Part shown: positions 18,483 through 28,025 of the stretch, piece by piece
Layout: each line of letters begins with the position of its first letter
Numbering within the stretch: the first letter of the stretch is position 1
DNA from: Bizionia argentinensis JUB59
Lineage (GTDB): Bacteria; Bacteroidota; Bacteroidia; Flavobacteriales; Flavobacteriaceae
Length of the DNA: 61,658 nt
Reading direction: 5' to 3'
NCBI RefSeq assembly: GCF_000224335.1
Contig: NZ_AFXZ01000061.1
Coordinates: 1-61,658 of the forward strand
The notes under the pieces: generated by a model
Told to the model about the DNA's origin: nothing
Databases searched by the model: none
What the model saw: only the letters and a program-made list of their open reading frames with translations
Translations under genes and position numbers: made by a program

Positions 18483-19199
18483 TTAATCTTTATGGATTAT
18501 AAATAGTGCAGGTCTTTTATGAAGATCTTCACTATTTTTTTTCCAATCCTTTGCAGATTTTGTTTTTATAAATTCAGTTGGTAGTGTTATATCGCAGGCA
18601 ACGCAAACTTGGGTGTCTGCATGAAGTACTTTGCAAAGGTCTTCCAACATGGCATTGTTTCTATAAGGTGTTTCAATAAATAATTGCGATTGATTATGTT
18701 GAAACGATAAGCGCTCCAAACGTAGTATTTCTGCTTTACGTTCTTGTTTGTCAATAGGTAAATAGCCGTTAAAAGCAAAACTCTGACCATTCATTCCAGA
18801 GCTCATCACTGCCATAATAATAGATGAAGGTCCAACCAATGGAACGACTTTAATATTTTTCTGATGAGCAATTTTAACAACATCCGCACCTGGATCTGCA
18901 ATAGCTGGACAACCTGCTTCCGATAATAATCCAACGTTTTGTCCTTCAATACATGGGTTTAAAAAATCAGGCAATTCGGTGAAATCCGTATACTTATTAA
19001 TTAAAAAGAAATGCAACGAATCTTGTTGTTTTTCTGGCGCTATCTGCCTGATAAATCGTCGAGCCGTTTTCTCATTCTCAACGATAAAAATATCAAGGGC
19101 TTCAACTGTGTTTTTTACAGTTATTGGTAAAACATCTAGTGGGTTTGTTTCGCCAAGGGTAGTCGGAATTAAAAATAATTTTCCAGGTTTAGTCGTCAT
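18483..19199 (-). CDS. RsmI-like SAM-dependent methyltransferase
   Basis: A 238-residue tetrapyrrole-methylase-fold enzyme. GKLFLIPTTLGE at the start, then LLSEAGCPAIADPGADVVKI (about 92-111) and VPLVGPSSIIMAVMSSGMNG (about 118-137), are the SAM-binding loops. RsmI 2'-O-methylates C1402 of 16S rRNA, but this protein is shorter than canonical RsmI (about 280) and lacks its C-terminal part, so it may be a paralogue with another substrate. It sits downstream of dnaA and the tyrosine phosphatase on the same strand, and converges with the lysozyme-like gene with 5 nt between stops. Confidence 0.8.
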   Translation of the reverse strand: MTTKPGKLFLIPTTLGETNPLDVLPITVKNTVEALDIFIVENEKTARRFIRQIAPEKQQDSLHFFLINKYTDFTELPDFLNPCIEGQNVGLLSEAGCPAIADPGADVVKIAHQKNIKVVPLVGPSSIIMAVMSSGMNGQSFAFNGYLPIDKQERKAEILRLERLSFQHNQSQLFIETPYRNNAMLEDLCKVLHADTQVCVACDITLPTEFIKTKSAKDWKKNSEDLHKRPALFIIHKD

Positions 19200-19381
19200 C
19201 AGTTTTTAATCGTTTGGTTTTGTTCAGAGTCAATGATTTTAAAGGGCCCATTTTAACAATAAATAAGCCATTTAAAGCATGAATACTATTAATACTTTCT
19301 TTGATTTAATTTTAGAATGGAATTAAAATCACGTAAAAAAAGATTTTTTTATACATAGAAAGTATAATCGCTAAACAACAA

Positions 19382-19855
19382 TTAGTATTGTAGTTTTTTA
19401 GCAAGTACTTCACAAGCTTCATCTAACATTTTAAAAGTATCATCAAAGCCTTGAATACCCCCTGTGTACGGATCGGGAACATTGTGATTTTGATTTGGAT
19501 AAATTTCATTTAAAATGTAGTGTACTTTAGCAATGTCTTTAGCATTTCTGGCTAGTTTCACTACATTCTCAAAGTTTGAGCTATCCATAACATATATATA
19601 ATCGAAAGCATCAAAATCTGAAACATCAAATTGTCTACCGCGTTGACTTGTAATGTCTATGCCATGTTTTTTTGCAATTTCAATGGAACGTGGGTCAGGT
19701 GCATCATCAACATGGTAATCGCCAGTTCCTGCAGAATCGACTATGAAATCTGATTCTGGAAGCTTGGATTTTAAAATGCCTTCTGCCAATGGTGAGCGAC
19801 AAATATTGCCTAAACAAACCATGAGTACTTTAGTAATGTTTGGATCCCTAGACAT
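19382..19855 (-). CDS. Low-molecular-weight protein tyrosine phosphatase
   Basis: A 157-residue cytosolic phosphatase. The P-loop CLGNICRS (Cys14 nucleophile, Arg20) and the general-acid loop VPDPYTGGIQGF (near 125) are both intact, with YVMDSSN as the third conserved stretch. Targets may be tyrosine kinases of capsule export or arginine phosphate; the context does not decide. It begins 18 nt after the dnaA stop, so the two are probably co-transcribed, an arrangement common in flavobacteria. Confidence 0.93.
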   Translation of the reverse strand: MSRDPNITKVLMVCLGNICRSPLAEGILKSKLPESDFIVDSAGTGDYHVDDAPDPRSIEIAKKHGIDITSQRGRQFDVSDFDAFDYIYVMDSSNFENVVKLARNAKDIAKVHYILNEIYPNQNHNVPDPYTGGIQGFDDTFKMLDEACEVLAKKLQY

Positions 19856-19873
19856 GGACTATAATTTGAAGGA

Positions 19874-21301
19874 TTAAACTGACAATTTTTTTGTTAAATC
19901 GTCAACATATTTTTTAAACTGCTTATCGGTAGATGATAAATTATTAACCGTTTTACAAGCATGAAGAACCGTAGCGTGATCGCGTTTACCAATTTGTGAA
20001 CCGATACTAGCCAAAGAAGCTTTGGTGTATTTTTTAGCAAAAAACATAGCCAGTTGACGTGCTTGAACAATATGGCGTTTTCTAGTTTTAGACTGTAAAG
20101 TGTCCACATCCATTTGGAAATAATCGGATACGATTTTCTGAATATAATCTATAGAAACTTCGCGTTTTGTGTTTTTTACAAACTTTTCAACAACTTGTTT
20201 TGCTAAATCTATCGTGATTTCTTTTTTATTGAAAGACGATTGAGCAATTAATGAAATAATAGCACCTTCTAATTCGCGAATATTTGATTTTATATGTTTG
20301 GCAACATACTCGATAATATCTTCTGGCATTTCCACACCATCACGATATAATTTATCTTTTAGTATTAAAACACGTGTTTCAAAATCTGGAGTTTGCAATT
20401 CTGCTGAAAGTCCCCATTTAAAACGAGATAATAATCGTTGTTCAATATCTTGCATGTCTACAGGCGCTTTGTCACTCGTTAAAATAACTTGCTTTCCGTT
20501 TTGATGTAAGTGATTGAAAATATGGAAAAACACATCTTGTGTACCTGATTTTCCAGATAAAAATTGAACGTCATCAATAATCAGAATATCTATAATTTGA
20601 TAGAAATGGATAAAGTCAATTCGGTTGTTTTTCTTAACAGCATCAATATATTGCTGCGTAAACTTTTCGGCAGAAATATACAAAACCGTTTTTTCAGGAT
20701 ATTTATCTTTAATGTCAACGCCAATAGCGTGCGCTAAATGCGTTTTACCTAGACCAACACCACCAAAAATTAAAAGCGGGTTAAAAGAGGTTCCACCGGG
20801 CTTTGCAGCCACGGCTAATCCGGCACTACGAGCTAAACGGTTTGAATCACCTTCTAGGAAGTTTTCAAAACTATAATTTGGGTTTAATTGCGATTCAATT
20901 TTTACATTCCTAATACCTGGAATAATAAAAGGATTTCGTAATTCTGGATTCTTGTTGTTTAAAGAAAGGTCTACATCTTGAGACTTAACAGCTGATCGGT
21001 TAGCACTTGGAATACGTTCCGTAAACGGTTGTTTATTACCGTAAGTGTTTTCCATTTTAATAATGTAAACCAATTTAACATTTTCCCCAAGTTGCTTTGT
21101 TAAAGCTACTTTTAAAATCTTAACATAGTGCTCCTCTAGCCACTCATAGAAAAATTTGCTAGGTACCTGAATACTTAACGCATTGTCCGTGAATTTTACC
21201 GCGACTATAGGTTCAAACCATGTTTTATATGCTTGCGGTTGTATATTATCCTTGATGAATTCAAGACAATTTTCCCAAACCGATTGCGCAGTTACACTCA
21301 T
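19874..21301 (-). CDS. dnaA: Chromosomal replication initiator DnaA
   Basis: An ATPase that binds DnaA boxes and opens oriC. The 475-residue protein has domain I (1-85), a short linker, the AAA+ core with Walker A GGVGLGKT (180-187) and Walker B ILIIDDVQFL, sensor region ILTSDKAPVDMQDIEQRLLS, and the C-terminal helix-turn-helix signature GKRDHATVLHACKTV (about 438-452). Only weak DnaA-box-like matches lie near it, so oriC is probably elsewhere. The phosphatase gene follows closely. Confidence 0.98.
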   Translation of the reverse strand: MSVTAQSVWENCLEFIKDNIQPQAYKTWFEPIVAVKFTDNALSIQVPSKFFYEWLEEHYVKILKVALTKQLGENVKLVYIIKMENTYGNKQPFTERIPSANRSAVKSQDVDLSLNNKNPELRNPFIIPGIRNVKIESQLNPNYSFENFLEGDSNRLARSAGLAVAAKPGGTSFNPLLIFGGVGLGKTHLAHAIGVDIKDKYPEKTVLYISAEKFTQQYIDAVKKNNRIDFIHFYQIIDILIIDDVQFLSGKSGTQDVFFHIFNHLHQNGKQVILTSDKAPVDMQDIEQRLLSRFKWGLSAELQTPDFETRVLILKDKLYRDGVEMPEDIIEYVAKHIKSNIRELEGAIISLIAQSSFNKKEITIDLAKQVVEKFVKNTKREVSIDYIQKIVSDYFQMDVDTLQSKTRKRHIVQARQLAMFFAKKYTKASLASIGSQIGKRDHATVLHACKTVNNLSSTDKQFKKYVDDLTKKLSV

Positions 21302-21483
21302 TATAAAAATTTAAAGTTTATTCGTTAGTAGTTGATGTGAGAAATGAAATTCTCTAGCTGATCTTAAGCTTGGCAAATATGTGAACAAATATCTTAAAAA
21401 AAAAATGTATCCCTATTGATTATTAAGATATTTTTTCGCATGTTTAATGCATTGCCTAAACTACAAAAAATTAATCAAATAAT

Positions 21484-21900
21484 ATGAATTTTTCAGATCA
21501 AATACCAATAAGAGTTAGATATGGTGAAACGGATCAAATGGGTGTCGTTCATCATGGGAATTATGCGTTATATCTAGAAATGGGGCGTACTGAGTGGATG
21601 CGCAAAATTGGAATTTCTTATAACGAAATGGAAAAAAATGGTGTTATGTTGCCGGTTATTTCCATGAGCTTAAATTATAAGAAGCCAGCCCATTATGATG
21701 ACGTGATTCAGGTTAAAACGCGGCTTAAAAAAACGCCTTCTGTGCGGATAGAATTTGATTATGAAATTACTAATTCTGAAGGCCATATTTTAGCCACAGC
21801 TCATACCGTTTTGGTATTTGTTGATATGAGTTCAAAACGGCCTGTTAAGTGTCCAGATTATGTCATGGAGCTACTAGAGTCTTTTAATCGAGCTCTTTAA
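21484..21900 (+). CDS. YbgC/FadM-type acyl-CoA thioesterase
   Basis: A 138-residue hotdog-fold thioesterase that hydrolyses acyl-CoA. The catalytic Asp17 is in RYGETDQMGVVHHGNYALYL, followed by EMGRTEWMRKIG, the classical 4HBT signature. The physiological chain length is unknown. The gene is divergent from dnaA and its 3' end overlaps that of yigZ by 17 nt tail to tail. Confidence 0.9.
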   Translation: MNFSDQIPIRVRYGETDQMGVVHHGNYALYLEMGRTEWMRKIGISYNEMEKNGVMLPVISMSLNYKKPAHYDDVIQVKTRLKKTPSVRIEFDYEITNSEGHILATAHTVLVFVDMSSKRPVKCPDYVMELLESFNRAL

Positions 21901-22501
21901 TTGCGACTTCGTAGATGGCTTCAAATTTTTCGCGAATTTGTTCACTATTTTTTAAGCGAACTGAAATAATGATTTGACAATCCAACTCCAAAGTTTGATC
22001 TTTAATTTTTAAATTATTCTCTTTAATAACACGCATAACTTTATTCATGTTTTTGTAATCAAAACGAATAAGAAATTGTTTATTAATAGTTCGCTTAACA
22101 ATTTTTGAAGCCTCAAGCGCCATTTGTGCACCTGTTTTATAAGCGTTAATTAATCCGCCAACTCCTAATTTTACACCGCCAAAGTATCTTACAACTACTA
22201 TTAAGACATTAGTAACATCAAAAGATTGTATTTGCCCGTAAATGGGCATGCCTGCGCTATTATTAGGTTCGCCATCATCATTAGCTCGAAAGTAAATTTT
22301 AGCTTCTTCCTTACCTGTTTGGTAGGCATAACACCAATGTCTAGCGGAGTGGTGCTGTTTTTTTAAAGCTTCAATATGATCTTTTACGTCGTCTTCGTCT
22401 TTAATGGGATACGCATATCCAAAAAACTTACTGTTTTTATCTTTAAATAAGACTTCTTCAGAAGGTTTTGTAAGTGTTTTATAAGTGTCTTTTATAATCA
22501 T
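21884..22501 (-). CDS. yigZ: YigZ/IMPACT family protein
   Basis: A 205-residue protein with the N-terminal UPF0029 (IMPACT) domain shown by HHSARHWCYAYQ, ANDDGEPNNSAGMPI and VVVRYFGGVKLGVGGLINAY, plus a C-terminal ferredoxin-like domain (about 135-203). Family members bind nucleic acid or ribosome-linked factors and their bacterial role is not settled. The stop codon lies inside the convergent thioesterase gene. Confidence 0.9.
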   Translation of the reverse strand: MIIKDTYKTLTKPSEEVLFKDKNSKFFGYAYPIKDEDDVKDHIEALKKQHHSARHWCYAYQTGKEEAKIYFRANDDGEPNNSAGMPIYGQIQSFDVTNVLIVVVRYFGGVKLGVGGLINAYKTGAQMALEASKIVKRTINKQFLIRFDYKNMNKVMRVIKENNLKIKDQTLELDCQIIISVRLKNSEQIREKFEAIYEVAIKELD

Positions 22502-22527
22502 TCAAGGTGTGAAAACATCAATGATAT

Positions 22528-22568
22528 AAAAAAACGCCCATTCATTAAAATTATGATGGACGTTTTTT
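22528..22568 (-). terminator. Terminator after the secreted phosphatase gene
   Basis: AAAAAACG-CCAT pairs with ATGG-CGTTTTTT (one C/A mismatch) around a loop of about 13 nt. It lies 20 nt past the stop of the phosphatase gene and ahead of yigZ. Confidence 0.7.
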
Positions 22569-22587
22569 GCTAAAGTTGTGTTTAGAA

Positions 22588-25461
22588 TTAATTTATAATT
22601 ACTTTTTTAATTATTTTATAATTGGAATTTGGTACTGATAGCTTAATAATATAAACGCCAGATTGTAATTTCTTAATCAGTATTTTATTGTTGTTTACTT
22701 TAGTTATTAAAACTAATTTACCGGAAAGTGCATAGAATTCTGCTAAATGAAATATAGTATGAGATTTAATGTTAATGACTTCGTGCGCAGGATTTGGATA
22801 TAGAACAACTTGTTCGGAATTATTGACTACATCTTCTATGTTTAAACTTTCACTATTAATCTCATAAATTATATGTAAAACAGGATGATTCCCTTTGTCT
22901 ACAGAATCTGCTCTTCTTCTTTCATCTGTAAAACCTAGATAATCGGGGGTGGCTTCTATTTTAACAACTATAGAATTGTCTATAGCCCATAAACTTTTAG
23001 ATAGTATTGTTTGTATAGAAGATGTTAAATCTGGCGTGCGTTCTGCTTCTCCGCTGGCGTTGTTTGTCCACGGTTCTGGAGACCATAAAACCGCATTTAA
23101 ATACGTTCTAGAGGTTACTCCGTAATTCGCGGTTGTTAGTTTTTCTGGTTTGGCATTGTCTTCAATAGAAATTAATAAATCTAATGGTAAGCTGTCTGTT
23201 GCGTCTGCAGTAAATTGAATGTATGCGCTTGTAATTATTGCGCCAGATGGTATTGCAACATTAGAAAACTCAATACCAATAGTTTGATCTCCTTTAACGT
23301 ATGCGCCATCATATACAAACTCTAAATCTGAACTTGTTGCGTTTACGGATCCGTCTATTTGCTGTTCTACATCTTGAGAAGCATTTAAAGCAATGGTTGA
23401 TGTAAAGTCGCCTACTAAAATTGTGATTGCTTTAGAATTGGTTGCGCCTTGATCATCTGTTGAAGTTGCTTTCAATGAGTTAATTCCGTCAGGAAGTGTT
23501 GTTGATATTGTATAGGGTTGAGATGTATAAAGTCCAATGGAAGTCTCGTTTACAAAGAATTCGACACTAGTAATAGTACCATCAGCATCTGACGCGTTAG
23601 CTGTAAAAGTAACATCATTTCCGTCTGCTATATAGTCGTTATGAACGTGCGAGGTTATTTCAATAATGGGAAATTCGTTTGGAGATTCCGTATATTCTAG
23701 ATGTAAAATAGGTCCATTTCCTTGTTCTATAGAACTTGCTCTCCTATTTTCGTTTGTTAGTCCAAGATAATCTGGTGTAGCTTCAATTTTTATAACTACA
23801 GAATTTCCATTTGCCCAAGATGCATTTCCCACTATGGTTTGAATGGAATGTGTTAAATCTGAAGTGCGTTCTGCAGTTCCGCTTGCACCTGTGGTCCAGG
23901 GTTCAGGGGACCATAATATGGGACTTAAGTATGTTCTTGATGTTACGGAATTATTCGAGTTTGTTAAAGGTTCTGCATTCGCGGTGTCTTCTACAGAAAC
24001 TAATAAATCTATAGGGTCACTATCAGTTGCGTCTGAAGTAAATTGAATGTAAGCCTTGGAGATTGTTGCGCCTTTAGGAATACTAACATTAGCGAATTCC
24101 ATACCAATAGTTTGGTTTGAGCCGCCATCGAAAACAAATTCTAAATCGGAACTTGATATATCAACAGTACCATCAGTTTGCTCTTCTACGTCTTGATTTG
24201 CAGCTATATTTGCAATATGTGTCGTAATATTATTAGTTATTACTATGGTATCTCCGTTTGAAGGGTTCCAAACTTGCGTTCCTGTGGGTAAAGCACCCGG
24301 TATTTCATGGTTTGAGTTTTCTCCAACAGAAGCGGCGTTATCCACCATGATTGTTTTGATGGTTATTTCAGTTGTAGATACCGTTATCCATTTAAATTGA
24401 TTAAAAGATCCAGAATTTCTAGTCCAGCTTTTATCATCATTATTAGATCTTAACGGTGCTCCCCAGCAACCTTCGCCAACATAAACTGTCCCGTTGTCGT
24501 TGTCTATTTCAAAACCCTCATCACAATTTGTGCTTCCATTACAAGGTTTAATCGGGTAAGTAGATTTAACATTGTGAGAGTCAGATTCGTAAACTAAATC
24601 CACACCGTAATCGTAAAACAATTGTGCCCAATTATTATATTCATCATTGCCTTCAGATTTTGAACCAGCATGAGGCCTCATGGGTTTATGATATTGAGCT
24701 GATTTCCAAATAGAGTTTTCAGTACTCAACTTTTCTTCTAACCAAATGGCTTGATTGCCTCCAGCAGTCATTTCGGAGTTTAATGTAAATATGGTGTAGA
24801 GGTTATTCCCAAAAGTAATATCGTAATAAATATCTGTTGAAGGTGTATTAAATAAGTGATATATACTTTCGTTTGAATCTTCATGATTACCTCTAGTTGG
24901 AACAATAGGGATCATTCTTCCATCCGCTGATGTTGTTAATTGCCAATGATTAAACCATTCAATCCATTCGCTACCACTATCTCTATTGGTCATATCGCCA
25001 CCAAAAAAAACAGCTGTTGGTTTTAATTTTGAAACTAATAAATTAGCATTTTGTCTTGGCACGATGTTATTTCTAGAATCTCCTCCAGCAATGAAAGACA
25101 TGGCTTCATTAGTGCTTGGCGCTGTTTTAAACCAGAAACGATTACTTGTTCCTTCAGAATCTTTTATCACAAAATAATAAGCAGTATTTGGTGTTAGCTC
25201 CGTTAATTTTACAAAGTTATTATTCATACTCTTATAGGTTCTAACTCTTTCTACGGCTTTATTGTAAGCATAGTTATTAAAGTTAATACCGTAATCTATT
25301 GTGTCGTAATATACAATTGGGTTTATGCCCGACGTTTGATCCCATCCTATGGTAATTGTAGTTGCTGGATCGTCAGTTATTACTAACCGATAGCGATCAT
25401 TATTTGCTTGTGTTTTTATTGATACTATTAATAATAGAACCAATAATGTAATTTTTTTCAT
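22588..25461 (-). CDS. Secreted purple-acid-phosphatase-like protein with T9SS domain
   Basis: A 957-residue multidomain protein. A signal peptide (1-19) is followed by an N-terminal fibronectin/PAP-like domain (about 25-115) and a calcineurin-like phosphoesterase core (about 120-390: AGGDSR, FFGGDMTNRD, PTRGNHED, then DSHNVKSTYPI). Two copies of a ~180-residue beta-rich module follow (about 414-595 and 690-870, each with DVEEQ/DVEQQ, SSDLEFV, LWSPEPW and KIEATPDYLG). They flank an Ig-like domain (about 600-685, VTFTANASDADGTITSVEFF). It ends in a type-A T9SS sorting domain (VVLYPNPAHEVINI to the end). It is probably cell-surface or secreted and used in phosphate acquisition. The first His of the usual GHxH metal motif is replaced by Asp (DSH). 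It is monocistronic. Confidence 0.85.
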   Translation of the reverse strand: MKKITLLVLLLIVSIKTQANNDRYRLVITDDPATTITIGWDQTSGINPIVYYDTIDYGINFNNYAYNKAVERVRTYKSMNNNFVKLTELTPNTAYYFVIKDSEGTSNRFWFKTAPSTNEAMSFIAGGDSRNNIVPRQNANLLVSKLKPTAVFFGGDMTNRDSGSEWIEWFNHWQLTTSADGRMIPIVPTRGNHEDSNESIYHLFNTPSTDIYYDITFGNNLYTIFTLNSEMTAGGNQAIWLEEKLSTENSIWKSAQYHKPMRPHAGSKSEGNDEYNNWAQLFYDYGVDLVYESDSHNVKSTYPIKPCNGSTNCDEGFEIDNDNGTVYVGEGCWGAPLRSNNDDKSWTRNSGSFNQFKWITVSTTEITIKTIMVDNAASVGENSNHEIPGALPTGTQVWNPSNGDTIVITNNITTHIANIAANQDVEEQTDGTVDISSSDLEFVFDGGSNQTIGMEFANVSIPKGATISKAYIQFTSDATDSDPIDLLVSVEDTANAEPLTNSNNSVTSRTYLSPILWSPEPWTTGASGTAERTSDLTHSIQTIVGNASWANGNSVVIKIEATPDYLGLTNENRRASSIEQGNGPILHLEYTESPNEFPIIEITSHVHNDYIADGNDVTFTANASDADGTITSVEFFVNETSIGLYTSQPYTISTTLPDGINSLKATSTDDQGATNSKAITILVGDFTSTIALNASQDVEQQIDGSVNATSSDLEFVYDGAYVKGDQTIGIEFSNVAIPSGAIITSAYIQFTADATDSLPLDLLISIEDNAKPEKLTTANYGVTSRTYLNAVLWSPEPWTNNASGEAERTPDLTSSIQTILSKSLWAIDNSIVVKIEATPDYLGFTDERRRADSVDKGNHPVLHIIYEINSESLNIEDVVNNSEQVVLYPNPAHEVINIKSHTIFHLAEFYALSGKLVLITKVNNNKILIKKLQSGVYIIKLSVPNSNYKIIKKVIIN

Positions 25462-25650
25462 GATATTTTATTTAAGGTTTCAAGGCTAAATTAGTCTAGG
25501 CTATTGTATAAAACAGTATGAAATTTTAGTGATAACTTTAATTTAAAACTGTTGCTAAATGATGGTTTTACATTAAGAATTATTTAATGTTGAGGTAATA
25601 TGTTGACCAACTAGTTTAGGGTATTTTTGAAGTCTGAATACAGATTTAAA

Positions 25651-26568
25651 ATGAGTAAAAAAAACATTATATTTTTATTAAAAATCAGTTGCTTTTTTAT
25701 CTTTATTGGTAGAGCTTATCAGCATTTGTTTTGGGACGCGCCTTTTAGGTCTTTACTTTGGGATCAGAAATTATTGAGTCCAATCGTTGAAGGTGTTTTT
25801 AATATTAGTTGGAGAGATTACGTAACCGATTTAGATGGAGATAATCTTATTCAAAATGTGATAAAATTGAATGGCTTGTTTTATTTTATATGCGCTTTAA
25901 TAAGTTTGTTTATTGAAGAGAGTTCTAAAAAAGTATATAAAATAATGCTGTTTATTGGAGGATTACTGTTATTGCTTCTTTCTTTGTTGCTTACTAAAAG
26001 TGAATTTTATCATATTTCCATGTTTTTTGAGCATACCATTCAGTTTGGTTCACCATTTATTCTATTGTATTTGTTTAAGGTAAAGCACGATTTAAATAAG
26101 TTAATAATACCTTTAAAAGTTATTATAGCCGTAGCTTTTATAAGTCATGGTGTCTATGCTATAGGAACTATTTACCCGCTACCAGCTAATTTTGTGACTA
26201 TGTCACTAAATATTTTGCCAGTAACTGAAAACCTAGCAAAGGAACTCTTATTTACCGCTGGAATTTTAGATTTTATTGTCGCTATTTTAATATTTGTTCC
26301 AAAAACATCAAGAATTGCATTAGTTTATGCCGCCTTTTGGGGTGTAATTACAGCATTAGCAAGAGTTATTAGTGGATTAACTTATGAAGTTTCTTTCTTG
26401 ACTTTACATCAGTATTTGTTTGAAACAATTTACAGAACTGCTCACGGGATAATACCATTTGCGTGTTTCATGATTTTAATTTATCTGAATAAAGAAAAGG
26501 CTTTATTGCAAGCAAAATCGTTTCTTAATTTAAAAAACAGTAATAATATAAATACTAATTACAGCTAA
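25651..26568 (+). CDS. Multi-pass membrane protein, unknown function
   Basis: A 305-residue protein with about eight hydrophobic segments (around residues 8-24, 78-95, 105-123, 135-150, 165-190, 210-230, 235-250 and 270-290) and no signature I can place; overall shape recalls DoxX-like or quinol-linked membrane proteins, but this is not firm. The frame is open from a TTG at 25627; I prefer the ATG at 25651 (MSKKNIIFLLK). Its last 39 nt overlap the convergent transporter gene. Confidence 0.55.
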   Translation: MSKKNIIFLLKISCFFIFIGRAYQHLFWDAPFRSLLWDQKLLSPIVEGVFNISWRDYVTDLDGDNLIQNVIKLNGLFYFICALISLFIEESSKKVYKIMLFIGGLLLLLLSLLLTKSEFYHISMFFEHTIQFGSPFILLYLFKVKHDLNKLIIPLKVIIAVAFISHGVYAIGTIYPLPANFVTMSLNILPVTENLAKELLFTAGILDFIVAILIFVPKTSRIALVYAAFWGVITALARVISGLTYEVSFLTLHQYLFETIYRTAHGIIPFACFMILIYLNKEKALLQAKSFLNLKNSNNINTNYS

Positions 26569-27393
26569 ACTGATACCTATCCAATTTTTTGTAGAAAGCT
26601 TTTCCTTAAATATAAAGAAACCTAAAAGCGAGGTTAATAGAATTATGGTCACATTATTTATCGTAAATATGGTAGAGCTTTCTAAAGTTTCATGATTTAA
26701 AGCTTTTAAAATATAATACATAGAAGCATAGTTGGCAATACCCAAAAAGAAGCCGCCCAATAAACTTTTAGGATTAAAAATGAATTTACCCTTTATTTTT
26801 TGATAGATGAGCATGCTCATTCCAATCATAGCTGAAAAGCAAAAAATAGTTGCCGAAAAAACAGGAATACCATTGTCTGGTAAATAGGTTGTTTCTATAT
26901 ATTTAATAGACGTATCAATAACTCCTGTTCCCAAAAAAATAATAATAGGATAAATAAAATACTGCTTATTTTTAATACGTGTCCCCGATTTCATAGTTGA
27001 AAGATAAACGGCAAACAAAGCAGTAATAATGCCAATAATTTTAAATAAACCAGCACTTTCATTATAAACATAAATGCCAAAAACGACTGGAATAATAACA
27101 CTCATTTTGGTAGCTACACTGGCAACGGATAAACCCACGCGCTGCGAAGTAATGGCCATAACATTAAAAACAATAATAAATAGGAAGCCTAGAATAATAG
27201 CGCCATAAAACCATTTAGTAGCAATAATAGCCTGGATGTTAATGGTTTCTTCATAAGTAACAATACCAATGGTGAAAGCTGTTATATAATTAACAACAAT
27301 AGCTTGCAGGGTGTTTACCTGGTGCTTGTCGAATAATTTAAAGAGCACAAAAATTATCGTAGACGCTAATATGCTTAATAGTAAATAAATCAA
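26530..27393 (-). CDS. DMT-superfamily (EamA-like) transporter
   Basis: A 287-residue inner-membrane protein with about ten hydrophobic helices in two similar halves, the layout of EamA/RhaT transporters. The second half ends with LLGFFIFKEKLSTKNWIGISLAVISIYI, the typical last-helix pair. The substrate is not predictable. It overlaps the HAD hydrolase upstream by 4 nt, so it is translationally coupled to that gene and co-transcribed in a ribD-HAD-transporter unit. Its 3' end overlaps the convergent membrane protein gene. Confidence 0.82.
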   Translation of the reverse strand: MIYLLLSILASTIIFVLFKLFDKHQVNTLQAIVVNYITAFTIGIVTYEETINIQAIIATKWFYGAIILGFLFIIVFNVMAITSQRVGLSVASVATKMSVIIPVVFGIYVYNESAGLFKIIGIITALFAVYLSTMKSGTRIKNKQYFIYPIIIFLGTGVIDTSIKYIETTYLPDNGIPVFSATIFCFSAMIGMSMLIYQKIKGKFIFNPKSLLGGFFLGIANYASMYYILKALNHETLESSTIFTINNVTIILLTSLLGFFIFKEKLSTKNWIGISLAVISIYIITVF

Positions 27394-28001
27394 AAGAGTT
27401 CTTTTTTAACGTTAAATAGATTGACAATATCGTCTTTTTCCGGATTAATATGCCAAGTGTGAATCCCCAATTGAGATGCAGCTATTATGTTTTCTTCAGT
27501 ATCATCAATAAATAAGCAAGCTTTTGGATCTAAATTGTTTTCGTCTAAAACAAACTGGTAAATGGAATGATTGGGTTTTCGTAATTGAATTTCATGCGAT
27601 AAGTAGAATGCATTAAATTGAGCTTTAAATTCTTCATAAAATGGTACTTCTTCTTGTACCCATTTAATATGAGCGGCATTGGTATTGCTTAATAAAATGA
27701 GTTGATATTTTTTTTCTGAAGCCAATTGTTTTAAAAACTCTAAACGATGTATTGGGAAGTCCCTTAAAAGAAAGTTCCAAGAATCTAAAATTTCGTTTTC
27801 ACTTAAATCGGGTAATTGCTTTTTGTAAAAAGCTATAAATTCTTTTGAAGAGACATGGCCTTGCTCATATGCTTGATTGCAAGAGATTATTTCTGGAGAG
27901 AGTTCTGATGTTTTAAATAAATTTAAGGCGTTTTGCATGGCGCCAATTTTATCTAAATTGATGAATACATCGCCAAAATCGAAAATAAGTGTTTTTATCA
28001 T
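27390..28001 (-). CDS. HAD-superfamily hydrolase (YihX-like)
   Basis: A 203-residue haloacid dehalogenase-type phosphatase. Motif I is IFDFGDVFINL (nucleophile Asp8, Asp11), motif II LILLSNTNAAH, the Lys motif LRKPNHSIYQFVL and motif IV CLFIDDTEENI, all intact. Close relatives such as YihX dephosphorylate sugar phosphates. As the gene follows ribD (24 nt), a role as the missing riboflavin-pathway phosphatase is conceivable but not shown. Confidence 0.85.
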   Translation of the reverse strand: MIKTLIFDFGDVFINLDKIGAMQNALNLFKTSELSPEIISCNQAYEQGHVSSKEFIAFYKKQLPDLSENEILDSWNFLLRDFPIHRLEFLKQLASEKKYQLILLSNTNAAHIKWVQEEVPFYEEFKAQFNAFYLSHEIQLRKPNHSIYQFVLDENNLDPKACLFIDDTEENIIAASQLGIHTWHINPEKDDIVNLFNVKKELF

Positions 28002-28025
28002 AATGGTGTTATGTTCGTCTATACC

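Noticed and set aside
21302-21483. Replication origin next to dnaA
   Set aside because: Only one weak match (TTGTTCACA) lies in the gap; no DnaA-box cluster, so an origin is not supported.
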